Below are positions 1 to 5,492 of a DNA stretch of 6,882 nucleotides, piece after piece. The number at the start of each line of letters is the position of its first letter. The stretch's first letter is position 1. The stretch is from positions 1 through 6,882 of the forward strand of contig DAOWFV010000160.1 of NCBI GenBank assembly GCA_030637805.1. Reading direction: 5' to 3'. The position numbers and the translations under genes were made by a program. Source of the DNA: Acidobacteriota bacterium (GTDB taxonomy: Bacteria; Acidobacteriota; Thermoanaerobaculia; Thermoanaerobaculales; Sulfomarinibacteraceae). A model generated the notes under the pieces. It was given only the letters and a program-made list of their open reading frames with translations. It was not told the origin of the DNA and ran no database searches.

Positions 1-48
1 CGTGCGATTGTCATTCCCGAGACGGCTCAGGTTGTCCTCGAGGCGTGA
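1..48 (+). CDS. Possible C-terminal end of an unidentified gene (partial)
   Basis: Read from base 1, the plus strand gives 15 sense codons (RAIVIPETAQVVLEA) followed by TGA at 46-48. The composition is ordinary for a protein C-terminus, with alternating hydrophobic residues and two glutamates. The other plus-strand frame over the same bases gives an arginine-rich run typical of a shadow frame. If real, the gene enters from the left and converges on the minus-strand gene that ends at 102. The fragment is too short to assign a family, and it could be a chance open stretch. Bases 49-101 show no hairpin or other feature I can support. Confidence 0.3.
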   Translation, partial: RAIVIPETAQVVLEA

Positions 49-101
49 GGAGGGCAAGAGGAAAACGAAGGGAGGGATGGGCCCCAGCTGTTCACAGGCG
101 C

Positions 102-719
102 CTACCCGATCCGTGGTGGGTAGCCGCAGGCCTCGAGGAGAGCTGTTACGGTCTCGAGCCGAGCACGCAGCACTTCGGGGTCTTCGTCGAGACGACTGTT
201 GCGTGGGGCCCACTTTGCGTCGGCGCGGTCCTCGCGGATGTCGAGCTTGGCGAAATTCTCGGAGTCGACAAGACTGTGCATCGAGGCTCGGACCGACTCG
301 CCGCCGAAGAGGGAGCGCAGGCTGCCATCCTCGGTGGCCGAAAAGCGCAGACGCTCGTCGAGCTGGTGATCGCCGATCTGGAGGTCCTTGAAGATGCCGA
401 GCTTGACCATCAGCCGACCGCCGGTGTCGGTCAGCTCGGCCGTCCATCGGAGGGGGCCGGTGAGGGCGAGCCGCAGCGAGGCCCCGCCCGGGTTGTACTG
501 GGAGGCGTTCTGGATGGTGTAACGGCAGCTATAACCGCGGTACAGACCCTCGACCACGGTGCCGAGGGGCCCCACCCGGCGGCTGGTGCCCAGCTCGAAG
601 GCCGGAGCGAGGCGCTCCGCCCGCTTGCGGCCGTGGTGATGCACGAAAAACAACAACACGACCAATCCAGCTCCCGCAGCCGCCGCGCCGAGGATGATGG
701 GGAGAATATCGTCAATCAT
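102..719 (-). CDS. Membrane-anchored protein of unknown function, 205 aa
   Basis: I do not recognise a named family. Residues 3-26 form one hydrophobic segment rich in Ile, Leu, Ala, Gly and Val, followed by HHHGRKR. This predicts an N-terminal signal anchor with the positive charge, and so most of the protein, on the cytoplasmic side. The remainder looks like a soluble mixed alpha/beta domain: strands around LGTVVEGLYRGYSCRYTI (about 52-69) and RLMVKLGIF (about 101-109), an acidic patch QIGDHQLDERLRF (about 114-126), and a C-terminal helix (about 180-198). The start ATG at 717-719 is preceded on the minus strand by GGAGG (728-732) at 9 bases, a good ribosome binding site. The stop is TAG at 102-104. 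The gene is transcribed divergently from the MOSC gene. The opposite strand is also open over this region, but in the exact antisense codon register, and its product lacks any such domain logic. I therefore take the minus strand as coding. Confidence 0.8.
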   Translation of the reverse strand: MIDDILPIILGAAAAGAGLVVLLFFVHHHGRKRAERLAPAFELGTSRRVGPLGTVVEGLYRGYSCRYTIQNASQYNPGGASLRLALTGPLRWTAELTDTGGRLMVKLGIFKDLQIGDHQLDERLRFSATEDGSLRSLFGGESVRASMHSLVDSENFAKLDIREDRADAKWAPRNSRLDEDPEVLRARLETVTALLEACGYPPRIG

Positions 720-721
720 GG

Positions 722-750
722 TTTATCGCCTCCAGTGTACCCCCTACAAT
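722..750 (+). promoter_or_regulatory. Candidate sigma70-type promoter for the MOSC-CDF-UbiA run
   Basis: TACAAT at 745-750 differs from the -10 consensus at one position. Seventeen bases upstream, TTTATC (722-727) matches only half of the -35 consensus. Initiation about seven bases downstream would leave a leader of roughly 38 bases before the GTG at 795. The site lies in the 75-bp gap between divergent genes and overlaps the ribosome binding site of the minus-strand gene. The weak -35 and the short region make this a tentative call. I see no convincing promoter pair for the minus-strand gene in the same gap. Confidence 0.3.
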
Positions 751-783
751 TCAAGGTCAGGGGTGATGTCGTTGTTCGCAAGC

Positions 784-791
784 AGGAGGAG
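784..791 (+). promoter_or_regulatory. Ribosome binding site that decides the MOSC gene start
   Basis: AGGAGGAG at 784-791 is a near-perfect Shine-Dalgarno sequence lying 3-5 bases before the GTG at 795. The reading frame stays open for about 250 codons upstream, back to base 45. This site, together with the match of the following residues to the MOSC N-terminal strand, is the reason for placing the start here rather than further upstream. A TTG at 792 is in frame but sits too close to the site. Confidence 0.6.
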
Positions 792-794
792 TTG

Positions 795-1595
795 GTGATC
801 CGGGTCAGCGGTCTGTACATCTACCCGGTCAAGTCCTGCGCTGGGCTGGCCGTCGAAGAAGCCGTGGTCGAGGCTACTGGCTTTGCCCTCGACCGGCGAT
901 GGATGGTAGTGGACGCCGACGGCGGGTTCCTCAGCCAACGCCGGGTCCCGAAGCTCGCCGTCGTGAGGGTCGCGGTCGGGGAGTCGTGCCTGTCGCTGAG
1001 CGCGCCGGGGCTGCCGGAGCTCGAGGTGACCTTCAAGGAGCCACCCGGTCCGCTGCGCACCGTCACGGTGTGGCAGGACAGCTGTGCGGCGGTGGACGAG
1101 GGCGACGCCGCAGCGGAGTGGTTTTCGCGACACCTCGGCTGCGACGCGCGTCTGGTCCGTCTGGCCGGCGATGACGCGCGTCCGTTGGTAGCCTCTTCGG
1201 GGAGTCCACGGGACATGGTCTCATTCGCCGATGCCTTCCCGTTTCTACTGGTCTCTGAGGCTTCGCTGGAGGAGCTCAACCGACGGCTCGCGGTACCGGT
1301 TCCGATGGACAGGTTTCGCCCCAACATCGTGGTTTCCGGATGCGGGGCCCACGCCGAGGATGGATGGCGTCGGGTGTTGATCGGTGATCTACCGTTTCGC
1401 GTCGCCAAACCGTGCGCTCGCTGTGTGATCACGACCACCGACCAAGACACCGGAGAGCGCGGCCCGGAGCCCCTTAAGACCCTCTCCGCCTACCGAAAGC
1501 TCGACGGAAAGGTCGTTTTCGGGCAGAATCTGGTGCACGAGGGAGAAGGTACCGTTCGGGTCGGCGACGAACTGCGCGCGATAAGCGGTGTTTAA
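795..1595 (+). CDS. MOSC domain-containing protein (mARC/YcbX-type molybdenum cofactor enzyme)
   Basis: The product is about 266 aa from GTG 795. It begins with the MOSC N-terminal beta-barrel motif (VSGLYIYPVKSCAG), continues with ALDRRWMVVDADGGFLSQR typical of that domain, and has a C-terminal MOSC domain with DRFRPNIVV, KPCARCVITTTDQDTG, EPLKTL and FGQN. In eukaryotic mARC and E. coli YcbX the second cysteine of the C-x-R-C motif coordinates the molybdenum; here that is Cys210, with Cys207 as the first. Family members reduce N-hydroxylated compounds using an external electron donor. The protein ends shortly after GTVRVGDEL, with no room for the C-terminal 2Fe-2S ferredoxin domain of YcbX, so it resembles mARC and would need a separate redox partner, which is not seen here. 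There is no signal peptide, so a cytosolic location is expected. It is the first gene of a three-gene plus-strand run, with the CDF gene following after 25 bp. The family is clear; the substrate is unknown. Confidence 0.9.
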   Translation: MIRVSGLYIYPVKSCAGLAVEEAVVEATGFALDRRWMVVDADGGFLSQRRVPKLAVVRVAVGESCLSLSAPGLPELEVTFKEPPGPLRTVTVWQDSCAAVDEGDAAAEWFSRHLGCDARLVRLAGDDARPLVASSGSPRDMVSFADAFPFLLVSEASLEELNRRLAVPVPMDRFRPNIVVSGCGAHAEDGWRRVLIGDLPFRVAKPCARCVITTTDQDTGERGPEPLKTLSAYRKLDGKVVFGQNLVHEGEGTVRVGDELRAISGV

Positions 1596-1605
1596 CTGCG
1601 ACAAC

Positions 1606-1614
1606 TGTTAGAAT
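1606..1614 (+). promoter_or_regulatory. Possible extended -10 element ahead of the CDF gene
   Basis: TGTTAGAAT at 1606-1614 fits an extended -10 (TG-n-TAGAAT, one mismatch from TATAAT) in the 25-bp gap after the MOSC gene. A start seven bases downstream would fall on the GTG at 1621, which would give a leaderless transcript. This agrees with the lack of a clear Shine-Dalgarno before that GTG. No -35 match is present, and in a short gap such a match may be chance. Confidence 0.22.
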
Positions 1615-1620
1615 GAAGCC

Positions 1621-2529
1621 GTGCAAGAGCGGACGATGGAGATGCCGGTAGTGAAGACCGTTCGCCGAGCGGGGTGGGTCGGTCTGCTCTGCAACCTGCT
1701 TCTGGCGGCGGCGAAGGCGGCCGCGGGCGTCTTCGGCCACAGCCAAGCGGTGCTGGCCGACGCGCTCCACAGCCTCACGGACTCGGTAACCGACGTCGCG
1801 GTGATCCTGGGCGTTCGCTACTGGACGGCGCCGGCGGACGAGGATCATCCGCACGGCCACGGCCGCATCGAGACCCTGGTCACGGTGATCATCGGTTTCT
1901 CAATCGGGCTGGTGGCGGTCGGCATGGGCTGGCAGGCGATCCGCGGACTGCGCCACGGCGAGGATGTTCGGCCTCCTGCAGGCATTGCTCTTGGCGTCGC
2001 CCTGCTCTCGATCGGGGTGAAGGAGGCTCTTTACCGGTGGACCGCAGGCGTCGGACGCACGGTGAACTCACCGGCGCTGGTGGCCAACGCATGGCACCAC
2101 CGCTCCGACGCCATCTCGTCGATTCCGGCTGCGCTGGCTGTCGCGGTGGCCCTGTTGGTGCCAGGCTGGGCATTCGTCGATCGCGTGGGCGCAATTGTGG
2201 TCTGCATTTTCATCCTCTATGCAGCGTGGAGGATCTTGCACCCTGCCCTCAACCAGCTCATCGATGCCGGGGCCCCACCGGAAGAGCGTCGCCGTATCGA
2301 GGAGCTAGCCCTCGAGGTGGACGGGGTCGAGGCGGCGCACGCCCTGCGTACCCGTTATGTGGGGGCGAAGCTGGCGGTGGAACTGCACTTGGAGGTGGAC
2401 GGCGGGCTGAGCGTCGGAGAGGGCCATGCGATTGCCCAGGCTGTGCGCAGGCGTCTTCTCGCGGAGGGCCCGGATGTCGTCGACGCCATGGTCCAGATCG
2501 AGCCCTACCGACTGCGTTCGGCGGAGTAG
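1621..2529 (+). CDS. Cation diffusion facilitator (CDF) family metal exporter
   Basis: This is a proton-coupled divalent metal exporter of the inner membrane, probably acting as a homodimer. Six hydrophobic segments lie near residues 18-38, 42-64, 84-106, 119-137, 151-180 and 183-203. A cytoplasmic C-terminal domain follows from about 208 to 302. The transport site of E. coli FieF/YiiP (Asp-Asp in TM2, His-Asp in TM5) aligns here with His50 and Asp54 in LADALHSLTDSVTD and with His159 and Asp163 in ANAWHHRSDAISS. An HD-HD site is the form usually linked to zinc preference. The loop DEDHPHGHGRIE (about 73-84) is the conserved TM2-TM3 signature. In the C-terminal domain His240, His256 and His269 match FieF metal-site positions, while FieF His283 and Asp285 appear as Gln292 and Glu294. 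Length (302 aa) is normal for the family. The start is uncertain: GTG 1621 lacks a good ribosome binding site, and ATG 1636 and ATG 1642 are in-frame alternatives. Confidence 0.93.
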   Translation: MQERTMEMPVVKTVRRAGWVGLLCNLLLAAAKAAAGVFGHSQAVLADALHSLTDSVTDVAVILGVRYWTAPADEDHPHGHGRIETLVTVIIGFSIGLVAVGMGWQAIRGLRHGEDVRPPAGIALGVALLSIGVKEALYRWTAGVGRTVNSPALVANAWHHRSDAISSIPAALAVAVALLVPGWAFVDRVGAIVVCIFILYAAWRILHPALNQLIDAGAPPEERRRIEELALEVDGVEAAHALRTRYVGAKLAVELHLEVDGGLSVGEGHAIAQAVRRRLLAEGPDVVDAMVQIEPYRLRSAE

Positions 2530-2545
2530 ACGACTGATTATTTGC

Positions 2546-2557
2546 CTCTTCGAAGAG
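2546..2557. repeat. Perfect 12-bp palindrome between the CDF and UbiA genes
   Basis: CTCTTCGAAGAG reads identically on both strands and lies in the 56-bp gap between the CDF stop codon and the ribosome binding site of the prenyltransferase gene. It could be a small operator half-site pair or a weak RNA hairpin of four pairs with a TCGA loop. It has no T tract and is too short for a terminator. A 12-bp palindrome can arise by chance, so no function is claimed. Confidence 0.3.
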
Positions 2558-2585
2558 CCATGATCTTGTCGGAGACGGAGGAGAG

Positions 2586-3485
2586 ATGGGAAGTCTGAAG
2601 GCGTATGCCGGGGTGGCGAGGGCGCCCTTCCTGCTTCTGCCGCCGACGCTGGTGGCCAGCGGGGCGGCGGCTGCGGCATGGGATGGCTCATTCTCGTGGT
2701 CGCGGACCCTGCTCGCGTTGGTCGGCATGGTGGCGCTTCACATGGCGGTGAACATCCTCAACGAGTGGGGCGATCTGCGCACCGGCATCGACCTCGCGAC
2801 TGAGCGCACCCCTTTCTCCGGCGGCAGCGGGACCCTTCCTGCGGGCGGTCTCAGTCCGCGGGCGGCGCTGGTATTCGGTCTCGCCTGCGCGGGAGTTGGG
2901 CTGGCCATCGGGGTTTGGTTCCTGACCATCGTTGGCTGGATCCTGCTACCCATCGTGTTGGCCGGGGCGGTCTGCGTCCTGGCCTACACCCAGGTGCTGG
3001 CACGGTTGGGCATCGGGGAGGTGGCGGCCGGTCTCGGTCTCGGCGCCGGGCCGGTGGTGGGCACCGCTCTGGTGCAGAACGGAACCTGGAGTTCGGCCGC
3101 CGTGGCGGCCTCGATTCCTGCCTTTTTGATGACTTTCAACCTGCTGCTTCTCAACGAGTTCCCCGACGAGGCCGCGGACCGTGAGGGAGGCCGGCGCAAC
3201 CTGGTGATCCTGCTCGGCCGCAAGGCGGCGGCTCGGGTCTACGCGCTCGCCACCCTCGGGGTGCCGGTCTCCATCATCGCAGCCGTGCTGACGGGGGTGC
3301 TGCCCGGGCCTTGCCTCGCGGCGGTGCTGCCGTCGCTGCTGCTGGTCAAACCGCTGAGTTGGGCTGTCGGCGACATGGATTCGCCGGTGCCGATCCCGGC
3401 CCTGGGCGCCAACGTCGCCTGGAACCTCGCCACCAACACCGTCATCGCACTGGCCTTGATCGCGGCAATCCTCCTTCGGGCCTGA
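2586..3485 (+). CDS. UbiA-family membrane prenyltransferase (MenA-like)
   Basis: The enzyme would transfer a prenyl chain from a polyprenyl diphosphate to an acceptor, usually an aromatic or quinone precursor, in the inner membrane. The 299-aa protein has eight to nine hydrophobic segments. The first Mg-diphosphate motif is NILNEWGDLRTGID (56-69, key residues Asn59, Asp63, Asp69). The second is LNEFPDEAADREGGRRNL (189-206, key residues Asp194 and Asp198). Between them, PFSGGSGTLPAG (76-87) resembles the conserved stretch following the first motif in 1,4-dihydroxy-2-naphthoate prenyltransferases. The ATG at 2586 follows GGAGG at 2577-2581, a clear if close ribosome binding site. It is the last gene of the plus-strand run and sits 56 bp after the CDF gene. 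No other quinone, chlorophyll or heme biosynthesis gene is nearby, so the acceptor cannot be assigned. MenA is the closest named resemblance, but a divergent UbiA paralogue of other specificity is equally possible. Confidence 0.9.
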   Translation: MGSLKAYAGVARAPFLLLPPTLVASGAAAAAWDGSFSWSRTLLALVGMVALHMAVNILNEWGDLRTGIDLATERTPFSGGSGTLPAGGLSPRAALVFGLACAGVGLAIGVWFLTIVGWILLPIVLAGAVCVLAYTQVLARLGIGEVAAGLGLGAGPVVGTALVQNGTWSSAAVAASIPAFLMTFNLLLLNEFPDEAADREGGRRNLVILLGRKAAARVYALATLGVPVSIIAAVLTGVLPGPCLAAVLPSLLLVKPLSWAVGDMDSPVPIPALGANVAWNLATNTVIALALIAAILLRA

Positions 3486-3526
3486 ACCGATTGTTTCCAC
3501 GCCCGCATCCGCGCCCAGTGTTCAGG

Positions 3527-3555
3527 AGGGCGCTTCGGATTTAGCGCGCCCTTTC
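3527..3555 (+). terminator. Possible rho-independent terminator after the UbiA gene
   Basis: AGGGCGC (3527-3533) and GCGCCCT (3546-3552) form a perfect 7-bp GC-rich stem around a 12-base loop. Two more G-T pairs are possible at the base, and TTTCTATC follows on the plus strand. It lies 42 bp after the UbiA stop, at the convergence of two transcription units. The T tract is short and broken and the loop is long, so efficiency may be modest. In the minus direction no T run follows the stem. Confidence 0.4.
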
Positions 3556-3570
3556 TATCGTCGCGCTCCC

Positions 3571-3649
3571 CGAGAGGATGCCAGGCACCGATTCGCGAAG
3601 ACACGCAGCCTTCGTGAGACGAGTTGCTGCGAATCGAGAGCCAGGCACC
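3571..3649. repeat. Imperfect direct repeats flanking an inverted repeat (possible small dispersed element)
   Basis: CGAGAGGATGCCAGGCACC (3571-3589) recurs as CGAGAGCCAGGCACC (3635-3649), a 15-bp match with a 4-base GATG insertion in the first copy. Between and overlapping them is a perfect 8-bp inverted repeat, CGATTCGC (3589-3596) and GCGAATCG (3629-3636). Nested inside are CGAAG/CTTCG (3596-3600 and 3610-3614) and GCAGC/GCTGC (3605-3609 and 3626-3630), so single-stranded DNA or RNA here could fold. No open frame or transposase is associated. It may be a REP-like or miniature element, or the decayed remains of one. Copies elsewhere in the genome cannot be checked from this window. Confidence 0.5.
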
Positions 3650-3670
3650 TCCGAAGCAGCGCGCCCGTAA

Positions 3671-3701
3671 CTCAAAACTAAAAACTCAAAACTAAAAACT
3701 C
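3671..3701. repeat. 14-bp AT-rich tandem repeat, two copies plus three bases
   Basis: CTCAAAACTAAAAA occurs at 3671-3684 and again, identically, at 3685-3698, followed by CTC at 3699-3701. On the minus strand it reads as GAGTTTTTAGTTTT units starting immediately after the TAA stop (3702-3704) of the acyltransferase gene. Its A/T richness contrasts sharply with the GC-rich surroundings. It could be a minisatellite subject to slippage. The T-rich minus-strand transcript might also aid termination, although I find no GC-rich stem directly before it. Confidence 0.8.
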
Positions 3702-5489
3702 TTACGCCTTCCGGTGCCGCGCGAGAAACTCCTTCGCGCCTTCTGCTCCCATGTAGCGACCGAGGATCCGCGGCGAGGTCTGGCGCAGGTCGACCATCAC
3801 CAGCACGTCGAGGACATCTGCGAAGGCGGGGTCGACGTTGAAGCCGAGGAGACGCCCGCCGAGCTTGAGGTACTGCTTGAGCAAGATCGGCAGACCCTTC
3901 TGGTCGATTTCGATCTCGGCGATGAAGGACGACACATCGTCGAGATCGCGGAGGTCGGCCGGCAAAAAGTGTGCTCCCCGCAGCCTTTCCTCGCGGAACG
4001 GAGTGCGTGGTCGAACCCACCGCGACCACTGGTGTTGGAAGGCATTCTGTTTGAGGAAGGCCGCGATGAACTGCTGCGAGGCGGCGCGATACTCGGCGCT
4101 GATGCTGACCGGCCCGAAGAGAACCGGGCATTGCGGATGGGCGAGGGCGAAGCGGCCGAGGCCCTTCCACAGTAGGAGGAGGCCTGAAAAGCTGCGCTGG
4201 TACTCCGGACGAATGAAGGACCGCCCCAGCTCCAGAGCCGGCCCCATGCACTCGAAGAGGCGGGGATCGAAGCGAAAGAGGGTCGATGTATAAAGCGCCT
4301 CGAGGCCGCCGGCGGCGAGGAGACGGTCGGTGTACCCGATGCGGTAAGCGCCGACCACCTCCAACCGCTTCCGCTCCCAGATGAAGAGGTGCTGGTAACT
4401 GTTGTCGAAGCCATCGAGGTCGGCCTCGCGGCCGGTGCCCTCGCCCACCTCGCGAAACGTGAGCTCGCGCAGGCGCCCGATTTCGCGAAGCAGGTTGGGG
4501 ATCTGGGACGCCTCGGCGACATAGACCCGCTGCCGGCCTGCGTCCACGAGCAACTGGCCGGGGGCCAGGGCCGAGACCTCCTCCTCGAGCTGCTCGGGGT
4601 CCACCGGGTCGACGATGGGCTGCGAGTCAGCGGGAGTGCACCGCGGCTGAACCGCAGCGTCGGTCTCTGGTGGACGCGCGGAGAGCACCTCGGTACGTCC
4701 CCTCAAGTAGGCCACCATCTCTTCGGGGTTGGTGAACCTCTGGAGGCGAGCGAAGGGGATCGGCCCACCGATCCCCATCTCGATGGTGGCGCCCCGACGA
4801 TTGAGGAGCTCCCGCGGAAGGAGGGCGGTACGCAGGGACGGGTGGAGGAGGCCGGCCGCTTGAAAAAGGAGCCCGTTGCGGCCGCGAAACCACGCCGGCA
4901 CCGCCGGGCAGGAGGCGCCGTGGATGAGGCGTGCCACGGTCGAGCTCCAGGGCGGGTCCACCACCTTGAGCAGCCTGAGATCGAGGTGGGCGACCTCGCC
5001 GGCGGGCAGGACCACCAGCAACCCACCGTCCGCGAGCCAGCGTTTCGCGTGGCGGAGGGCTGTCACATTGCGTCGCGTTGCGTCGTGGGTGTCGAAGGGG
5101 TCCACCATGAAAAAAAGCTCGCGCAGCTCGGGAATGCGGCCGAGCATGTAGTTGGCGAGCAACCGCACGTCAGGCCTCACCGAGCGCAGGACCAGCGCCA
5201 GGGCGAGGCCTTCGAGGCCTCCGAAAGGGTGGTTGGCAACCACCACCGCGGCACCGCTTGCCGGAACCCGTGCAAGATCCTCGTCGCGCACCTCGAGGCG
5301 CAGCTCCAGGCGGTGGAAGATCTCCTCGATGAACTCCGAGGGGTTGTCGACGGGTGGGATGCTCGCATACACGCGGCCCATTTTTCTCAGTCCCAGGAGG
5401 CGGTCGAGTGGGGCCGCGAGGAGTGTCGGAAGCCCGGGCCGGTCCGTCGTGCGGCGCAGAGAGAAGACGGTATCCCGTTCCTCGCTCAT
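3702..5489 (-). CDS. Bifunctional acyltransferase, PlsC-like plus GNAT/OlsB-like (OlsF-type aminolipid synthase)
   Basis: The 595-aa protein joins two acyltransferase domains. The N-terminal half (about 30-265) is a PlsC-like glycerolipid acyltransferase with ANHPFGGLEG (85-94; His87 the likely catalytic base), LPAGEVAH (161-168) at the usual FPEGT position, and VPAWFRGRNG (197-206) for the fourth motif. A proline- and acid-rich linker (about 268-305) follows. The C-terminal half (about 310-510) is a GNAT-fold N-acyltransferase of the OlsB/hemolysin type, with RELTFREVGEGTGREADLDG (341-360), YQHLFIW (365-371) and ELGRSFIRPEYQ (420-431). In Serratia OlsF the C-terminal half N-acylates ornithine from acyl-ACP and the N-terminal half then O-acylates the lyso-lipid; the same order is inferred here. 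The amino acid substrate cannot be read from sequence; ornithine, glycine or a dipeptide are options. No clear membrane span is seen, so a cytoplasmic, membrane-associated protein is likely. ATG 5487 lies 3 bp after the stop of the upstream gene, with GGTGAGAG overlapping that stop as ribosome binding site. Confidence 0.85.
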   Translation of the reverse strand: MSEERDTVFSLRRTTDRPGLPTLLAAPLDRLLGLRKMGRVYASIPPVDNPSEFIEEIFHRLELRLEVRDEDLARVPASGAAVVVANHPFGGLEGLALALVLRSVRPDVRLLANYMLGRIPELRELFFMVDPFDTHDATRRNVTALRHAKRWLADGGLLVVLPAGEVAHLDLRLLKVVDPPWSSTVARLIHGASCPAVPAWFRGRNGLLFQAAGLLHPSLRTALLPRELLNRRGATIEMGIGGPIPFARLQRFTNPEEMVAYLRGRTEVLSARPPETDAAVQPRCTPADSQPIVDPVDPEQLEEEVSALAPGQLLVDAGRQRVYVAEASQIPNLLREIGRLRELTFREVGEGTGREADLDGFDNSYQHLFIWERKRLEVVGAYRIGYTDRLLAAGGLEALYTSTLFRFDPRLFECMGPALELGRSFIRPEYQRSFSGLLLLWKGLGRFALAHPQCPVLFGPVSISAEYRAASQQFIAAFLKQNAFQHQWSRWVRPRTPFREERLRGAHFLPADLRDLDDVSSFIAEIEIDQKGLPILLKQYLKLGGRLLGFNVDPAFADVLDVLVMVDLRQTSPRILGRYMGAEGAKEFLARHRKA

Positions 5490-5492
5490 CTC

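Noticed and set aside
2..391. Plus-strand 129-codon frame starting GTG at 2
   Set aside because: The product is extremely arginine-rich and low in complexity, and it overlaps the better-supported minus-strand gene.
45..794. Plus-strand open frame extending 250 codons upstream of the MOSC domain, which would make a fusion protein
   Set aside because: It is the exact antisense codon register of the minus-strand gene at 102-719, where a GC-rich gene avoids codons that give stops on the other strand. The MOSC family start, and a strong ribosome binding site, lie at 784-795.
1674..2537. Second long plus-strand frame overlapping the CDF gene
   Set aside because: It is an out-of-frame shadow rich in Gly, Arg and Pro with no domain. 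The CDF frame carries all family motifs.
3552..3657. Insertion sequence or MITE bounded by 9-bp target duplications
   Set aside because: The ends of the 106-bp segment do not form terminal inverted repeats and no transposase is present. It is kept only as a repeat observation.
3486..3701. CRISPR array or small RNA gene in the convergent spacer
   Set aside because: There are only two copies of each repeat, with no regular spacers. No promoter plus terminator pair supports an RNA gene.
3541..4251. Minus-strand 236-codon frame across the 3' end of the acyltransferase and the intergenic repeats
   Set aside because: It is out of frame with the acyltransferase, rich in Arg, Pro and Ser, and runs through the tandem repeat (giving the meaningless FSFEFLVLSYGR). 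No ribosome binding site or domain is evident.
5109..5116. Run of seven A on the plus strand (T on the minus) inside the acyltransferase gene, considered as a slippage or frameshift site
   Set aside because: The frame stays intact through it, encoding ELFFMVDP, and both flanks belong to the same domain. There is no downstream alternative frame of interest.
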